From assembly GCA_040384465.1 (NCBI GenBank), contig JAZKJF010000003.1, positions 248,001 to 312,000 of the forward strand: DNA of 64,000 nucleotides. The letters run 5' to 3'. Made by a program: the position numbers and the translations under genes. This document shows, piece after piece, positions 9,037 to 16,682 of the stretch. The notes under the pieces were generated by a model. The model had not been told where the DNA came from, made no database searches, and worked only from the letters and a program-made list of their open reading frames with translations. Source of the stretch: UBA5078 sp040384465. GTDB lineage: Bacteria > Pseudomonadota > Gammaproteobacteria > Pseudomonadales > Pseudohongiellaceae. Numbering within the stretch: position 1 is the first letter of the stretch; the number at the start of each line of letters is the position of its first letter.

Positions 9037-10491
9037 TTATATCGCTCTCGAAAAAAGTGTTTTGATTGGTGCCTCTTTGTTCAGATACTCATCGAAAACC
9101 ATGCAGAGGTTACGCAACAACAAAGCGCCATCCGGCGTCACTGTCAGCACCTTCTCATCCTGCCATGAAACCAGACCGTCGCGTTCAAATTGTTCCAATT
9201 CCGGTAATACCTGACGAAAATGCTCGGAGAATTCAATGTCGTAATCCCGCTCGATACTGGCGATGTCGAGCGCACGAAAACAGCTTAATTGCCGAATGAT
9301 TTCTCGACGTAACGCATCTTCGCTCCCTGAGACCAACCCTTTGACAACAGGGAGTTGATTCGCATCCAGTGCCTGATAGTAGGGTTGTAACCGTACTTCG
9401 TTCTGCGCGAATACATTCCCAACCTGACTGATTGACGAGACACCCAGTCCGATCAGATCAGTGGCCTTCTCGATCGAATAACCTTGAAAATTGCGCTGCA
9501 ATTTCCCTTGCTGCAAGGCCAGCGCGAGGGTGTCACTCTTTTTGACGAAATGGTCAATGCCAATATACAGATAACCGGCACCTGTCAGCACATCGATGAT
9601 GGTGGTGAGTATCTCCAGGCGCTGTGCAGGTGTTGGCAGATCTTGCGAATAAATCGCGCGTTGCGCGGAAAAGCGCTCGGGCAAATGCGCGTAGTTGTAA
9701 TAGCTGATACGGTCTGGCGACAGCGCAATCACCAGCTGCAGTGTCTCCCGAATTGTCTCCACCGTCTGCAAAGGCAGCCCGTAGATCAGATCGAAATTCA
9801 GTGAGCTGAAGGCCCGCGCACGAATGATCTCCACCAGTGCTGCCACTTCATCAAAGCGCTGCACCCTATTGACCGCTTTCTGCACCCGCTCATCGAAGTC
9901 CTGAATGCCCAGACTGATGCGATTGAAACCCAGTCCGCGCAACAGCTCAATCCGCTCGCGATTGACGGTGCGCGGATCAACCTCGATGGAGTAATCACGC
10001 TGTTCGTTTGTTTGCAGATTGAAATAGTGCGATGTCAGATGCACCAGCTCGGTCAGCTCCGCGTCATCGAGAAAGGTCGGGGTGCCACCGCCCCAATGCA
10101 ATTGCATGACAGGCCGTTTGTATACGCTGGTCTGCAGGCGCAAGAGCGCCATCTCCTTGCGCAGATGCTCCAGATACTGACGCACATGGTTGCGGTTGTG
10201 GGTGATGATCTTGTTGCAGCCACAGTAGAAGCACGGCGAACTGCAAAAGGGAATGTGGATATACAACGACACTGGTTCAGAGTCGCCATGCAGGGTTGCC
10301 TGTTGCTCCAGTGCCGCGAGATACACATCCGCACTCATGGTCTTGAATTCGCTGGCAGGCGGGTAAGACGTATAACGCGGCCCCGATCTGTCGTACTTGT
10401 GCAGCAGTTCGATGATGCGGGCGTGCGACAGCCCGGTGGCGGGCGGTATGCTGCCAGAGTGACACGATGGAGATGAGAGTTGCGGTTTCAT
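9037..10491 (-). CDS. hemN: Oxygen-independent coproporphyrinogen III dehydrogenase
   Basis: Radical-SAM enzyme that decarboxylates coproporphyrinogen III during anaerobic heme synthesis. The cluster motif is CSSPCFYCGC (CxxxCxxC plus the extra HemN cysteine), after YIHIPF. GGGTPTFLDD follows, and the later RISLGIQDFDERVQKAVNRV is HemN-specific. At 484 residues it is longer than usual because about 20 residues precede the conserved HKYDRSGPRYTSYP start region. The only ATG is at 10491 and no good Shine-Dalgarno is visible. A candidate FNR box lies 34 bases upstream, fitting anaerobic control. Confidence 0.96.
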   Translation of the reverse strand: MKPQLSSPSCHSGSIPPATGLSHARIIELLHKYDRSGPRYTSYPPASEFKTMSADVYLAALEQQATLHGDSEPVSLYIHIPFCSSPCFYCGCNKIITHNRNHVRQYLEHLRKEMALLRLQTSVYKRPVMQLHWGGGTPTFLDDAELTELVHLTSHYFNLQTNEQRDYSIEVDPRTVNRERIELLRGLGFNRISLGIQDFDERVQKAVNRVQRFDEVAALVEIIRARAFSSLNFDLIYGLPLQTVETIRETLQLVIALSPDRISYYNYAHLPERFSAQRAIYSQDLPTPAQRLEILTTIIDVLTGAGYLYIGIDHFVKKSDTLALALQQGKLQRNFQGYSIEKATDLIGLGVSSISQVGNVFAQNEVRLQPYYQALDANQLPVVKGLVSGSEDALRREIIRQLSCFRALDIASIERDYDIEFSEHFRQVLPELEQFERDGLVSWQDEKVLTVTPDGALLLRNLCMVFDEYLNKEAPIKTLFSRAI

Positions 10492-10524
10492 GCGGGCAGT
10501 TTAATTCAGCCCGTGTTTGCCGCC

Positions 10525-10538
10525 ATGATATAGGTCAA
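10525..10538 (-). promoter_or_regulatory. Candidate FNR/ANR box upstream of hemN
   Basis: On the minus strand the 14 bases read TTGACCTATATCAT against the consensus TTGAT-N4-ATCAA: eight of ten defined bases match with correct spacing. It lies between the hemN start and a bidirectional terminator, so the hemN promoter must be in this 60-base stretch. The box centre is only about 41 bases from the annotated ATG. If it activates at the usual -41.5, transcription would begin almost at the start codon, so the true hemN start may be further downstream. Confidence 0.5.
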
Positions 10539-10554
10539 GGGTTTACAGAGTCGG

Positions 10555-10610
10555 AAAAAAGCCGGAGCAGGTATCGCGCTCAATACGCGGCCGACTCCGG
10601 CTTTTGTTGT
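10555..10610 (-). terminator. Rho-independent terminator, possibly bidirectional
   Basis: Arms GCCGGAG (10561-10567) and CTCCGGC (10595-10601) form a GC-rich stem with a long, partly pairing loop. On the minus strand the stem is followed by six T; on the plus strand by four T and a T-rich run. It lies 26 bases beyond the stop of the minus-strand NHL gene, which it most likely terminates, and insulates hemN. Confidence 0.7.
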
Positions 10611-10635
10611 TTCTATCGATCTGCCAACCAGTGGA

Positions 10636-11790
10636 TCAGTCAATCAGACGCGGAATGAACTTGGTCAGCCCCTGTACCGGACCGACTTCGCCGCCGTAGA
10701 CGTTGCCGTCGCGATCCACGGCGACCCCTTCACCCATGGCACCGATACCGCCCATGCCAGTCGGACGTGCGGAGTTGTGTTCGGGCACGTAGTAAAGCAC
10801 CTCGCCGGTTTTGGCATTGCCGACTCGAAGCCCTTTGCGCCAGCCCGGGTTGTAGTTCTCATCGGACTCGGAGTCGATGGCGTAGAGCATGTCGTTGGCA
10901 TCGATATACAGCCCGCTGATGCGGCTGAACTGGTACCAGGTGTCAAGGTGACCACCCTCCTGATCGAAGATCTGGATGCGGCGGTTGCCACGGTCGGCAA
11001 CGAACAGGCGGCCCTGGGAATCCATCGCCAGTGAGTGCGGCGAGCGCAGTTGCCCATCCTCGAAGCCCCACTCGCCGAAGCTCTTGATGAACGTGCCATC
11101 CGGCGCGAACTTGGAAATACGGCTCTTGGAGTTGGGACCGGGCTCGTCCTGGAACTGAGCACCGTGGGTCTCGGCGACGAAGATGCTGCCATCGGGTGCC
11201 ACCAGCACATCGTTGGGCTCGGTGAAATGTGTGGGCGGATCACCTGCTTCACCCGGCGTACCCAGTGTCAGCAGCAGTTCACCCTGCGGGCTGAACTTGA
11301 GCACGGTGTGCCCCTTACCCGCTGCGTTCGGATTGGCTGCCAGCTCGGTGGCATTCGCGGAGCGGGCGTCCACCACCCAGACGTTACCTTCGCGATCCAC
11401 GTCCATGCCATGCGGCCACAGGATTAGACCTGCACCGAAGCTCATTACCGGACGCCCCTCAGAGTCGAGCTTCACGATAGGGTCAACGTCCGACCCCGCG
11501 CAGGAGTTCGCGCCGCAACGGTCGCCAACCCACAGGCTGGTGCCGTCGACGTCGATGTTGATTGCGCTGATGGAACCCCAGGTACGCCCTTCCGGCGGAG
11601 TGCTCCAGTTGCGAACCGTCTCATAGGGGTTGGGCAGATTGTTCACGGGCGGCACATTGGCGTGCTCGGCAGGTCCGCGTGCGCCGCCCTGTGCCAGGGC
11701 GATTGCAGGCACTGCAACGAGCAGGGCGCAGGCGACGGCAGTGCGCAGCAGGCGCTGTCCAGTGTGGTTCAGGGTCTTGTTGTTATGCAT
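10636..11790 (-). CDS. Secreted NHL-repeat six-bladed beta-propeller protein
   Basis: Start ATG 11790 has GAGGTG eight bases before it and gives a 384-residue precursor. The signal peptide is clear (hydrophobic LLRTAVACALLVAVPAIALA, then cleavage after ALA-Q). The mature part consists of NHL-type repeats: GLILWPHGMDVDREGNVWVV, EPNDVLVAPDGSIFVAETHG, SPHSLAMDSQGRLFVADRGN. The fold resembles the peptidyl-alpha-hydroxyglycine alpha-amidating lyase propeller group, but catalytic activity is not demonstrated by this similarity. Single-gene unit, ending at a terminator. Confidence 0.85.
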   Translation of the reverse strand: MHNNKTLNHTGQRLLRTAVACALLVAVPAIALAQGGARGPAEHANVPPVNNLPNPYETVRNWSTPPEGRTWGSISAINIDVDGTSLWVGDRCGANSCAGSDVDPIVKLDSEGRPVMSFGAGLILWPHGMDVDREGNVWVVDARSANATELAANPNAAGKGHTVLKFSPQGELLLTLGTPGEAGDPPTHFTEPNDVLVAPDGSIFVAETHGAQFQDEPGPNSKSRISKFAPDGTFIKSFGEWGFEDGQLRSPHSLAMDSQGRLFVADRGNRRIQIFDQEGGHLDTWYQFSRISGLYIDANDMLYAIDSESDENYNPGWRKGLRVGNAKTGEVLYYVPEHNSARPTGMGGIGAMGEGVAVDRDGNVYGGEVGPVQGLTKFIPRLID

Positions 11791-12155
11791 GAAACACCTC
11801 AGGGATATCAACGGGTTGGTCTTGGTGGGCGTGCACGGGATCAGCTCTTCGTGTGCCCACTGTAGTAGTTTCGAGAGCGCCAGAACATGAACTTTTGGAG
11901 CTGGAAAGTCAACCACACATCAGGACCGCTACTCTTGATACGTGAGAATCTGTCGCCTGCAGGGCAGGCTCCTACAGTCAGTGGTATGAGCCTGCCCTGC
12001 AGGCGACCACCACTCTCGTAGACAGCAGACAAAACCTTGTTGGATCTCGATAACCATGGCAAGGTAGTGGCAAACACCATGGAGCACGCCAGCGAGCGCA
12101 CCGACATTCGCAATCTCAGCGTGAAAGGTCTAGCAGCCTGATCAGCGAACCACGC
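11791..12155. other. Intergenic stretch with REP palindrome, no gene seen
   Basis: 365 bases between the NHL gene and the DUF3622 gene. It holds the promoter side of the NHL gene and REP copy 1 (11952-12007). A short open frame crossing the palindrome (about 11841-12113, minus) has no recognisable motif and is built partly of repeat sequence, so it is not annotated as a gene. Confidence 0.7.
11952..12007. repeat. REP-like palindrome, copy 1 (GTCGCCTGCAGG family)
   Basis: Inverted repeat: left arm begins GTCGCCTGCAGGGCAGGCT, right arm is its near-perfect complement ending AGCCTGCCCTGCAGGCGAC, with TCAGTGGTATG-type spacer between. Each arm can itself fold (CCTGC/GCAGG). The same family recurs at 33.05, 34.34, 37.99 and 39.75 kb. 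Confidence 0.9.
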
Positions 12156-12398
12156 TTAGTCGCGCTTCTTGTTCCTGCTCTTGATCTTGTTGCGCTCATT
12201 CAGTTCCAGAAAAACCGCCAGCTCCTTCTCTGCCCAGCCCTGCGCTTCGGCCTCTGATGTAAAACCTCCCTGTGCTTTCGAGACGACAGTCTTCGTCGCG
12301 GTGGCACGACGAATTATTTCCGCACTCCATGCTTTCGCAGCACCTGCTTCAACAACGCTTTCGATCACACGGGATTCATATTTCTTGCTGGCTGCCAT
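12156..12398 (-). CDS. DUF3622-family small protein
   Basis: 80-residue cytosolic protein. The central segment WSAEIIRRATATKTVVSKAQ followed by GGFTSEAEAQGWAEKEL resembles the DUF3622 family recalled from Vibrio and other gammaproteobacteria, which has no known function. The C-terminus is very basic (KIKSRNKKRD). ATG 12398 follows AGGAG with nine-base spacing. Stand-alone gene between the REP-bearing gap and the RNA methyltransferase on the same strand. Confidence 0.75.
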   Translation of the reverse strand: MAASKKYESRVIESVVEAGAAKAWSAEIIRRATATKTVVSKAQGGFTSEAEAQGWAEKELAVFLELNERNKIKSRNKKRD

Positions 12399-12428
12399 GA
12401 GGCGGGCTCCTGATAATTTAGAAAATTT

Positions 12429-13196
12429 TTACGGACGACGATTCAATTCGTAAGCACACATGTTGACGACTGTCGCCAGGTTGAGCGATTCGATGGCACC
12501 GCTGCCGGGTATCGCGAATGGCTGCGCGCCAAGCCTCTGCAGCTGCTCGCGGGGTACGCCGCGTGCCTCATTGCCGAACAGGTAGCAGTCGCACTCTTTG
12601 AAAACTTGCGCGCTGAGGCTGCTGCCCTGCATGTCCAGGCATGCAATGCGCTTGAAATTGGCCGACAGGGTTTCCAGCGGCACCTCGAATTCCAGCGGCA
12701 CGTGAAAGATCGCTCCCATGCTGGCTCGCACCACCTTCGGATTGAAAGGGTCGACCGAACCGGGGCTGAGCAGGCAGCGGAAATTGCCGAACCAGGCTAG
12801 CGTCCGCAAGATGGTGCCGAGATTGCCCGGGTCCTGAATTTCGTGCAGATAAATCACCCGCTCCTTCTCACTGGTGGCTGAGTGCGGCGTGGCGTGCCCA
12901 AGCTGCAGCGCGGCGATGGGGACAAGTGCGACGATGCCCTGAGGTGCCTGGGTGTCGCAGATCTGCGCCATCTGCTTGTCGCTGATCACATGCTTGCGCA
13001 GAGTTGTCGACCAATGCTGAAAATCTTCGGTGACATACAGCTCACTCGTACGCAGTGTCGGTTTGTGCAGAGCCGCCTTCTCCAGTTCCAGCACCAGGTG
13101 CTCGCCCTCTGCTAGAAAGAATCCGAACTCCTGGCGATATTTCTTCTGCTGGAGCTTTTTAATTTCATCAAGGTTTAGAGAAGGGCTAAGAGTCAT
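12429..13196 (-). CDS. TrmH/SpoU-family RNA 2'-O-methyltransferase
   Basis: 255 residues from ATG 13196; the longer open frame upstream lies within the flavoprotein gene and is not credible. SPOUT-type knot motifs are present: YLHEIQDPGNLGTILRTLAW (motif 1), FGNEARGVPREQLQRL (motif 2) and IPGSGAIESLNLATVVNMCA (motif 3). The N-terminal LNLDEIKKLQQKKYRQEFGFF resembles the L30e-like substrate-binding region of 23S rRNA enzymes such as RlmB/TsnR relatives. The exact target nucleotide is unknown. The start lies two bases after the flavoprotein stop, so the two are one transcript. Confidence 0.9.
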   Translation of the reverse strand: MTLSPSLNLDEIKKLQQKKYRQEFGFFLAEGEHLVLELEKAALHKPTLRTSELYVTEDFQHWSTTLRKHVISDKQMAQICDTQAPQGIVALVPIAALQLGHATPHSATSEKERVIYLHEIQDPGNLGTILRTLAWFGNFRCLLSPGSVDPFNPKVVRASMGAIFHVPLEFEVPLETLSANFKRIACLDMQGSSLSAQVFKECDCYLFGNEARGVPREQLQRLGAQPFAIPGSGAIESLNLATVVNMCAYELNRRP

Positions 13197-13197
13197 C

Positions 13198-14823
13198 TCA
13201 ATGTTCCTCCTGCAGATCGGCCAACATCGCTTTCGCGAGCGCCTCGGCGACTTTGATGCCATCGATTCCCGCCGAGAGGATACCACCGGCGTAGCCAGCG
13301 CCTTCTCCGGCCGGATAGAGACCGCGCAGATTCACACTCTGCAGCGACTCATGATCGCGGGTGATACGCACAGGTGACGACGTGCGAGTCTCCACACCGG
13401 TCAGCACCGCATCGTCTCGATCGAAGCCGCGAATCTGTTTTCCGAACTCGGGCAACGCTTCACGAATCGCTTCGATTGCATAGGCTGGCAGTGAAGGAGC
13501 CAAATCGCCCAGCCGCACACCCGGTTTGTAAGACGGCTGCACTTCACCAAACTCCAGCGACGGTTTGCCACGCACGAAATCGCCGACCAATTGCCCCGGC
13601 GCGCAGTAGTCACTGCCACCGAGCGTATAGGCCAGGGACTCCAATGCTTCCTGCAGCTCGATTCCCGCCAGCGGACCGCCGGGAAAATCCTGCTCAGGGC
13701 TGATGCCCACGACGATTCCCGAGTTGGCGTTGCGCTCATTGCGCGAATACTGGCTCATGCCGTTGGTGACGACTCGCCCCGGTTCGGAGGTCGCCGCGAC
13801 CACGGTGCCTCCGGGGCACATGCAGAAGCTGTACACGGCACGTCCATTCTTCGCGTGATGCACCAGTTTGTAATCGGCCGCGCCCAGTTCCGGGTGTCCC
13901 GCATACTTGCCGAGTCGCGCCTTGTCGATCAGGGACTGCGGGTGCTCGATGCGAAAACCAATCGCGAAGGGTTTCGCTTCCACGAACACGCCACGTCGAT
14001 GCAGCATCCTGACCGTGTCGCGGGAGCTGTGCCCGAGCGCCAGCACCACATAACGACTGCGCAGCTCTTCGCCGCTGGCGAGCACCACGCCGTCAATACG
14101 CCCTTCGCTCATCAGCAAATCGACCACGCGACTCTCGAAGCGCACCTCGCCCCCCAGCGCACGAATCTCTTCGCGCATTGCCGACACCACGCCAGTCAGG
14201 CGGAAGGTGCCGATGTGCGGCTTGTTCACGAACATGATTTCCTCGGGCGCTCCGGCGCGCACGAATTCGTGCATCACTTTGCGGCCATAGAACTTCGGGT
14301 CCTTGATCTGGCTGTAGAGCTTGCCATCGGAAAACAGCCCGGCACCGCCCTCGCCGAACTGCACATTCGACTCCGGCGTCAGCTCCTTCTTGCGCCACAG
14401 TGCCCAGGTGTCCTTGGTGCGGGTGCGCACGTCCCTGCCCCGTTCCAGCACAATCGGCTTGAAGCCCATCTGCGCCAACGAAAGTGCGGCGAACAGGCCG
14501 CAGGGGCCGAAGCCGATGATGATAGGACGCTCAGTCAGGGTGTCCGGTGCCTGTGCTACCACGTGGTAACTGGTATCGGGGGCGGAGCGCACGTGTTGAT
14601 CTCCAACGAAACGGACAAGGATCTGCGCCTCGTCACGCGCGCTGAGATCGACGATGTAAACAAACGTGATCTCGGTGTTTTTCTTGCGCGCGTCGTAGCT
14701 GCGTTTGAATACCGTGAAGTCCAGCAGGTCTTCGTCGCGAATTTTCAGGCGGGCCACAATGGCTTTGCGTAATGCAGCGGCAGGATGGTCGAGGGGCAGT
14801 GCAAGCTCGGTGATGCGAATCAT
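13198..14823 (-). CDS. NAD(P)/FAD-dependent dehydrogenase, COG2509 type
   Basis: 541 residues from ATG 14823 (MIRITELALPLDHPA). An N-terminal domain of about 100 residues precedes the FAD-binding Rossmann motif IIIGFGPCGLFAALSLAQMG with the terminal Glu in VLERGRDV. The central YVVLALGHSSRDTVRML and C-terminal GLYPAGEGAGYAGGILSAGI are typical of this widespread uncharacterised flavoprotein family. Substrate unknown. It is divergent from rlmE with about 117 bases between. The frame stays open past the chosen start, but only into the rlmE region on the other strand. Confidence 0.88.
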   Translation of the reverse strand: MIRITELALPLDHPAAALRKAIVARLKIRDEDLLDFTVFKRSYDARKKNTEITFVYIVDLSARDEAQILVRFVGDQHVRSAPDTSYHVVAQAPDTLTERPIIIGFGPCGLFAALSLAQMGFKPIVLERGRDVRTRTKDTWALWRKKELTPESNVQFGEGGAGLFSDGKLYSQIKDPKFYGRKVMHEFVRAGAPEEIMFVNKPHIGTFRLTGVVSAMREEIRALGGEVRFESRVVDLLMSEGRIDGVVLASGEELRSRYVVLALGHSSRDTVRMLHRRGVFVEAKPFAIGFRIEHPQSLIDKARLGKYAGHPELGAADYKLVHHAKNGRAVYSFCMCPGGTVVAATSEPGRVVTNGMSQYSRNERNANSGIVVGISPEQDFPGGPLAGIELQEALESLAYTLGGSDYCAPGQLVGDFVRGKPSLEFGEVQPSYKPGVRLGDLAPSLPAYAIEAIREALPEFGKQIRGFDRDDAVLTGVETRTSSPVRITRDHESLQSVNLRGLYPAGEGAGYAGGILSAGIDGIKVAEALAKAMLADLQEEH

Positions 14824-14940
14824 GTTCAAGTCCTGGCCGGTGGCTCCGGCAGAGGCAGAAGGAATGGCGGCATTGTACTCATCTTGACTGCGGCCTGCTA
14901 TGCTTCGCTCCCCTTCGCAGGAATCCGGGCACCACGATCC

Positions 14941-15561
14941 ATGGCACGATCCAAGAGCAGTAACCGCTGGCTGGAAGAACACATCAACGACCCCTATGTG
15001 AAAAGGGCGCAGGTCGATGGCTATCGCTCGCGCGCCAGCTACAAGCTGATCGAACTGCTGGACAAGGACAAACTCATCCGCCCCGGTATGCTGGTACTCG
15101 ACCTCGGTTCCACGCCCGGTGGCTGGTCGCAGATTCTCGCCCCGATGGTCGGCAGCAAGGGCAAGGTGATCGCCTCCGACATTCTGCCCATGGATGCGAT
15201 AGCGGATGTGGAATTCATTCTCGGCGATTTCACCGAATCCGAAGTGTTCGATCAGATCATGGCAGCGCTGGGCGATGCCCAAGCCGATCTCGTGGTGTCT
15301 GACATGGCACCCAACATCAGTGGCGTTGATGCGGCCGATCAAGCCGCCTCAATGTACCTGGTCGAACTCGCGCTGGACATGTCTCGGCAGGTTCTTAAAC
15401 CGAATGGAAATTTCCTGACCAAGGTCTTCCACGGTGAAGGCTACGATGATTTTCTCAAGGATCTGCGCACCAGCTTCGACAAAGTCGTGGTGCGCAAACC
15501 CGATGCTTCGCGCGCACGCTCACGGGAAGTTTACGTGGTGGGTAAAGGCTTCAAGGGCTGA
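14941..15561 (+). CDS. rlmE: 23S rRNA (uridine2552-2'-O)-methyltransferase
   Basis: Methylates U2552 in the peptidyl-transferase A-loop during 50S assembly. The 206-residue length matches E. coli RlmE/FtsJ. It begins MARSKSSNRWLEEHINDPYV and shows the SAM motif VLDLGSTPGGWSQ, DMAPNISGVDAAD, LTKVFHGEGYDDF and the C-terminal RKPDASRARSREVYVV, which contain the K-D-K-E catalytic tetrad. A longer frame open upstream of ATG 14941 lacks family similarity. No ftsH follows, unlike in E. coli. Confidence 0.96.
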   Translation: MARSKSSNRWLEEHINDPYVKRAQVDGYRSRASYKLIELLDKDKLIRPGMLVLDLGSTPGGWSQILAPMVGSKGKVIASDILPMDAIADVEFILGDFTESEVFDQIMAALGDAQADLVVSDMAPNISGVDAADQAASMYLVELALDMSRQVLKPNGNFLTKVFHGEGYDDFLKDLRTSFDKVVVRKPDASRARSREVYVVGKGFKG

Positions 15562-15658
15562 GTGCGTCCGCAAAGTACGCCACCGCACTGTGCCAGGCCG
15601 GATTTTCATCCACACTCGTGAAGCTGGTTACATCAACATTCGCGAGGAGATCAGAATC

Positions 15659-15799
15659 ATGTCACGAGAAAAAAACGATCACTATGTCTGTGAAGAATGC
15701 AAAGCCGAGCTGGTGTATGTGAAGGGCTGTCCTTGCCCGGACAAGATGGCGCATTCGGAAATCTGTTGTGGCAAGCCGATGAAAAAAGTCAGCAAATAG
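15659..15799 (+). CDS. Small rubredoxin-like zinc-ribbon protein
   Basis: 46-residue protein, MSREKNDHYVCEECKAELVY..., with an N-terminal CxxC (CEEC) and further Cys pairs (KGCPCPDKM, EICCGKPMKK): a metal-binding knuckle arrangement like rubredoxin-type or zinc-ribbon domains. ATG 15659 has GAGGAG upstream with about eight-base spacing, which fixes the start; a longer open frame to the left has no similarity. Function unknown; a metal (Fe or Zn) site is an inference from the cysteines. Confidence 0.7.
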   Translation: MSREKNDHYVCEECKAELVYVKGCPCPDKMAHSEICCGKPMKKVSK

Positions 15800-15862
15800 T
15801 CGAGCGACCAATGTGTGGCACTTCCGTGATCCGGGTGTGCCATGTCGCTATGCTTCGTATCA

Positions 15863-16483
15863 TCACTCCAGCGTAATCCGCAGTTTATTCGAGAATTCCT
15901 CGCGCCCCAACTCCCCCGCAAAGAAACTGTTGAACGACAAGCTCACCCGCTCGATATTTTCCGTCACCTGCTGCACCCCGTGCTTCACGTTGGAAGGGAA
16001 CAGCACGATGTCACCGACCGAAGTCTGCACGAAGTAGCGATAGGCGTTGTAGTAGGAATCTTCCTTACGCAACAGCTCATACCACTGATTGTCTTCATTG
16101 CGATAAAAGTTGATGCCATCTTGCGGCGCCAGGTTGATGTACAGCACACCGCTGACGATGCTGTTGGGATGCGTGTGCGCATGATGGGACTGCCCTTTGA
16201 CCGAACAGGTCAGCCATGACTGCGTGATCTTCAGCTGCACATCGTTGGACGTGTTGAACACAATCTTGAAAAAATTGTCGAGATTCGACTGCAGCACCGC
16301 GCGAATGTCCCGCATCACTTCCGCACTGAGAATATTCTTGTTCTTGGACGACGAGTTTGAAATAGACAGCACCGGATCACGCAACTCACTCTGAAAGAAA
16401 CGAATTTCCTCCTCAGTGAAACTGCGCTTGAGCGATGAGCGGTACAGAGGTACCGCAAATAGGTTCATCATCTGGTGGTCCAT
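15863..16483 (-). CDS. Putative 2OG-Fe(II) oxygenase (TIGR02466 type)
   Basis: 206-residue protein of the small 2-oxoglutarate/Fe(II) dioxygenase family with HxH-type motif. The facial triad region is SHHAHTHPNSIVSGVLYIN, the distal His is in FPSNVKHGVQQVTE, and a downstream Arg (ENIERVSLSFN) would bind 2-oxoglutarate. FYRNEDNQWYELLRK is the inserted loop. Substrate unknown; relatives are common in marine bacteria and phages. A 42-residue reading frame (16507-16635) starts upstream on the same strand and may be co-transcribed. Confidence 0.82.
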   Translation of the reverse strand: MDHQMMNLFAVPLYRSSLKRSFTEEEIRFFQSELRDPVLSISNSSSKNKNILSAEVMRDIRAVLQSNLDNFFKIVFNTSNDVQLKITQSWLTCSVKGQSHHAHTHPNSIVSGVLYINLAPQDGINFYRNEDNQWYELLRKEDSYYNAYRYFVQTSVGDIVLFPSNVKHGVQQVTENIERVSLSFNSFFAGELGREEFSNKLRITLE

Positions 16484-16506
16484 CAGATTTCTCCGAGACT
16501 ATCTGT

Positions 16507-16635
16507 CTATTCAGCGTCGATATCCAGCTCCTTGATCAACATATCCATGGAGAAATCTTCCACAAATTCTCCGTTTCTTGCCTGTTCTGCACCGACAGCC
16601 AGATAAGCTTTCAACGCTTCCAGATTGTTCGTCAT
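16507..16635 (-). CDS. Small acidic protein, faintly ParD-antitoxin-like
   Basis: 42 residues (MTNNLEALKAYLAVGAEQAR then GEFVEDFSMDMLIKELDIDAE). The pattern leucine-rich helix, GEFVEDFSMDMLIKELD resembles the C-terminal, toxin-wrapping half of ParD-type antitoxins, but the ribbon-helix-helix DNA-binding half is missing and no ParE-like toxin is adjacent. Upstream GGAGGG lies three bases before ATG 16635; an in-frame ATG at 16653 is an alternative that would place that GGAGGG inside the gene. It precedes the 2OG oxygenase by 23 bases. Confidence 0.5.
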   Translation of the reverse strand: MTNNLEALKAYLAVGAEQARNGEFVEDFSMDMLIKELDIDAE

Positions 16636-16682
16636 ATACCCTCCGAAACTCATGAATGTGAATCGAACGTCAAATCGACCTA

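Noticed and set aside
11841..12113. 90-residue open frame crossing REP copy 1
   Set aside because: Partly made of repeat sequence and no known motif.
13591..14772. Long open frame antisense to the flavoprotein gene
   Set aside because: Shadow frame lacking motifs, typical of high G+C.
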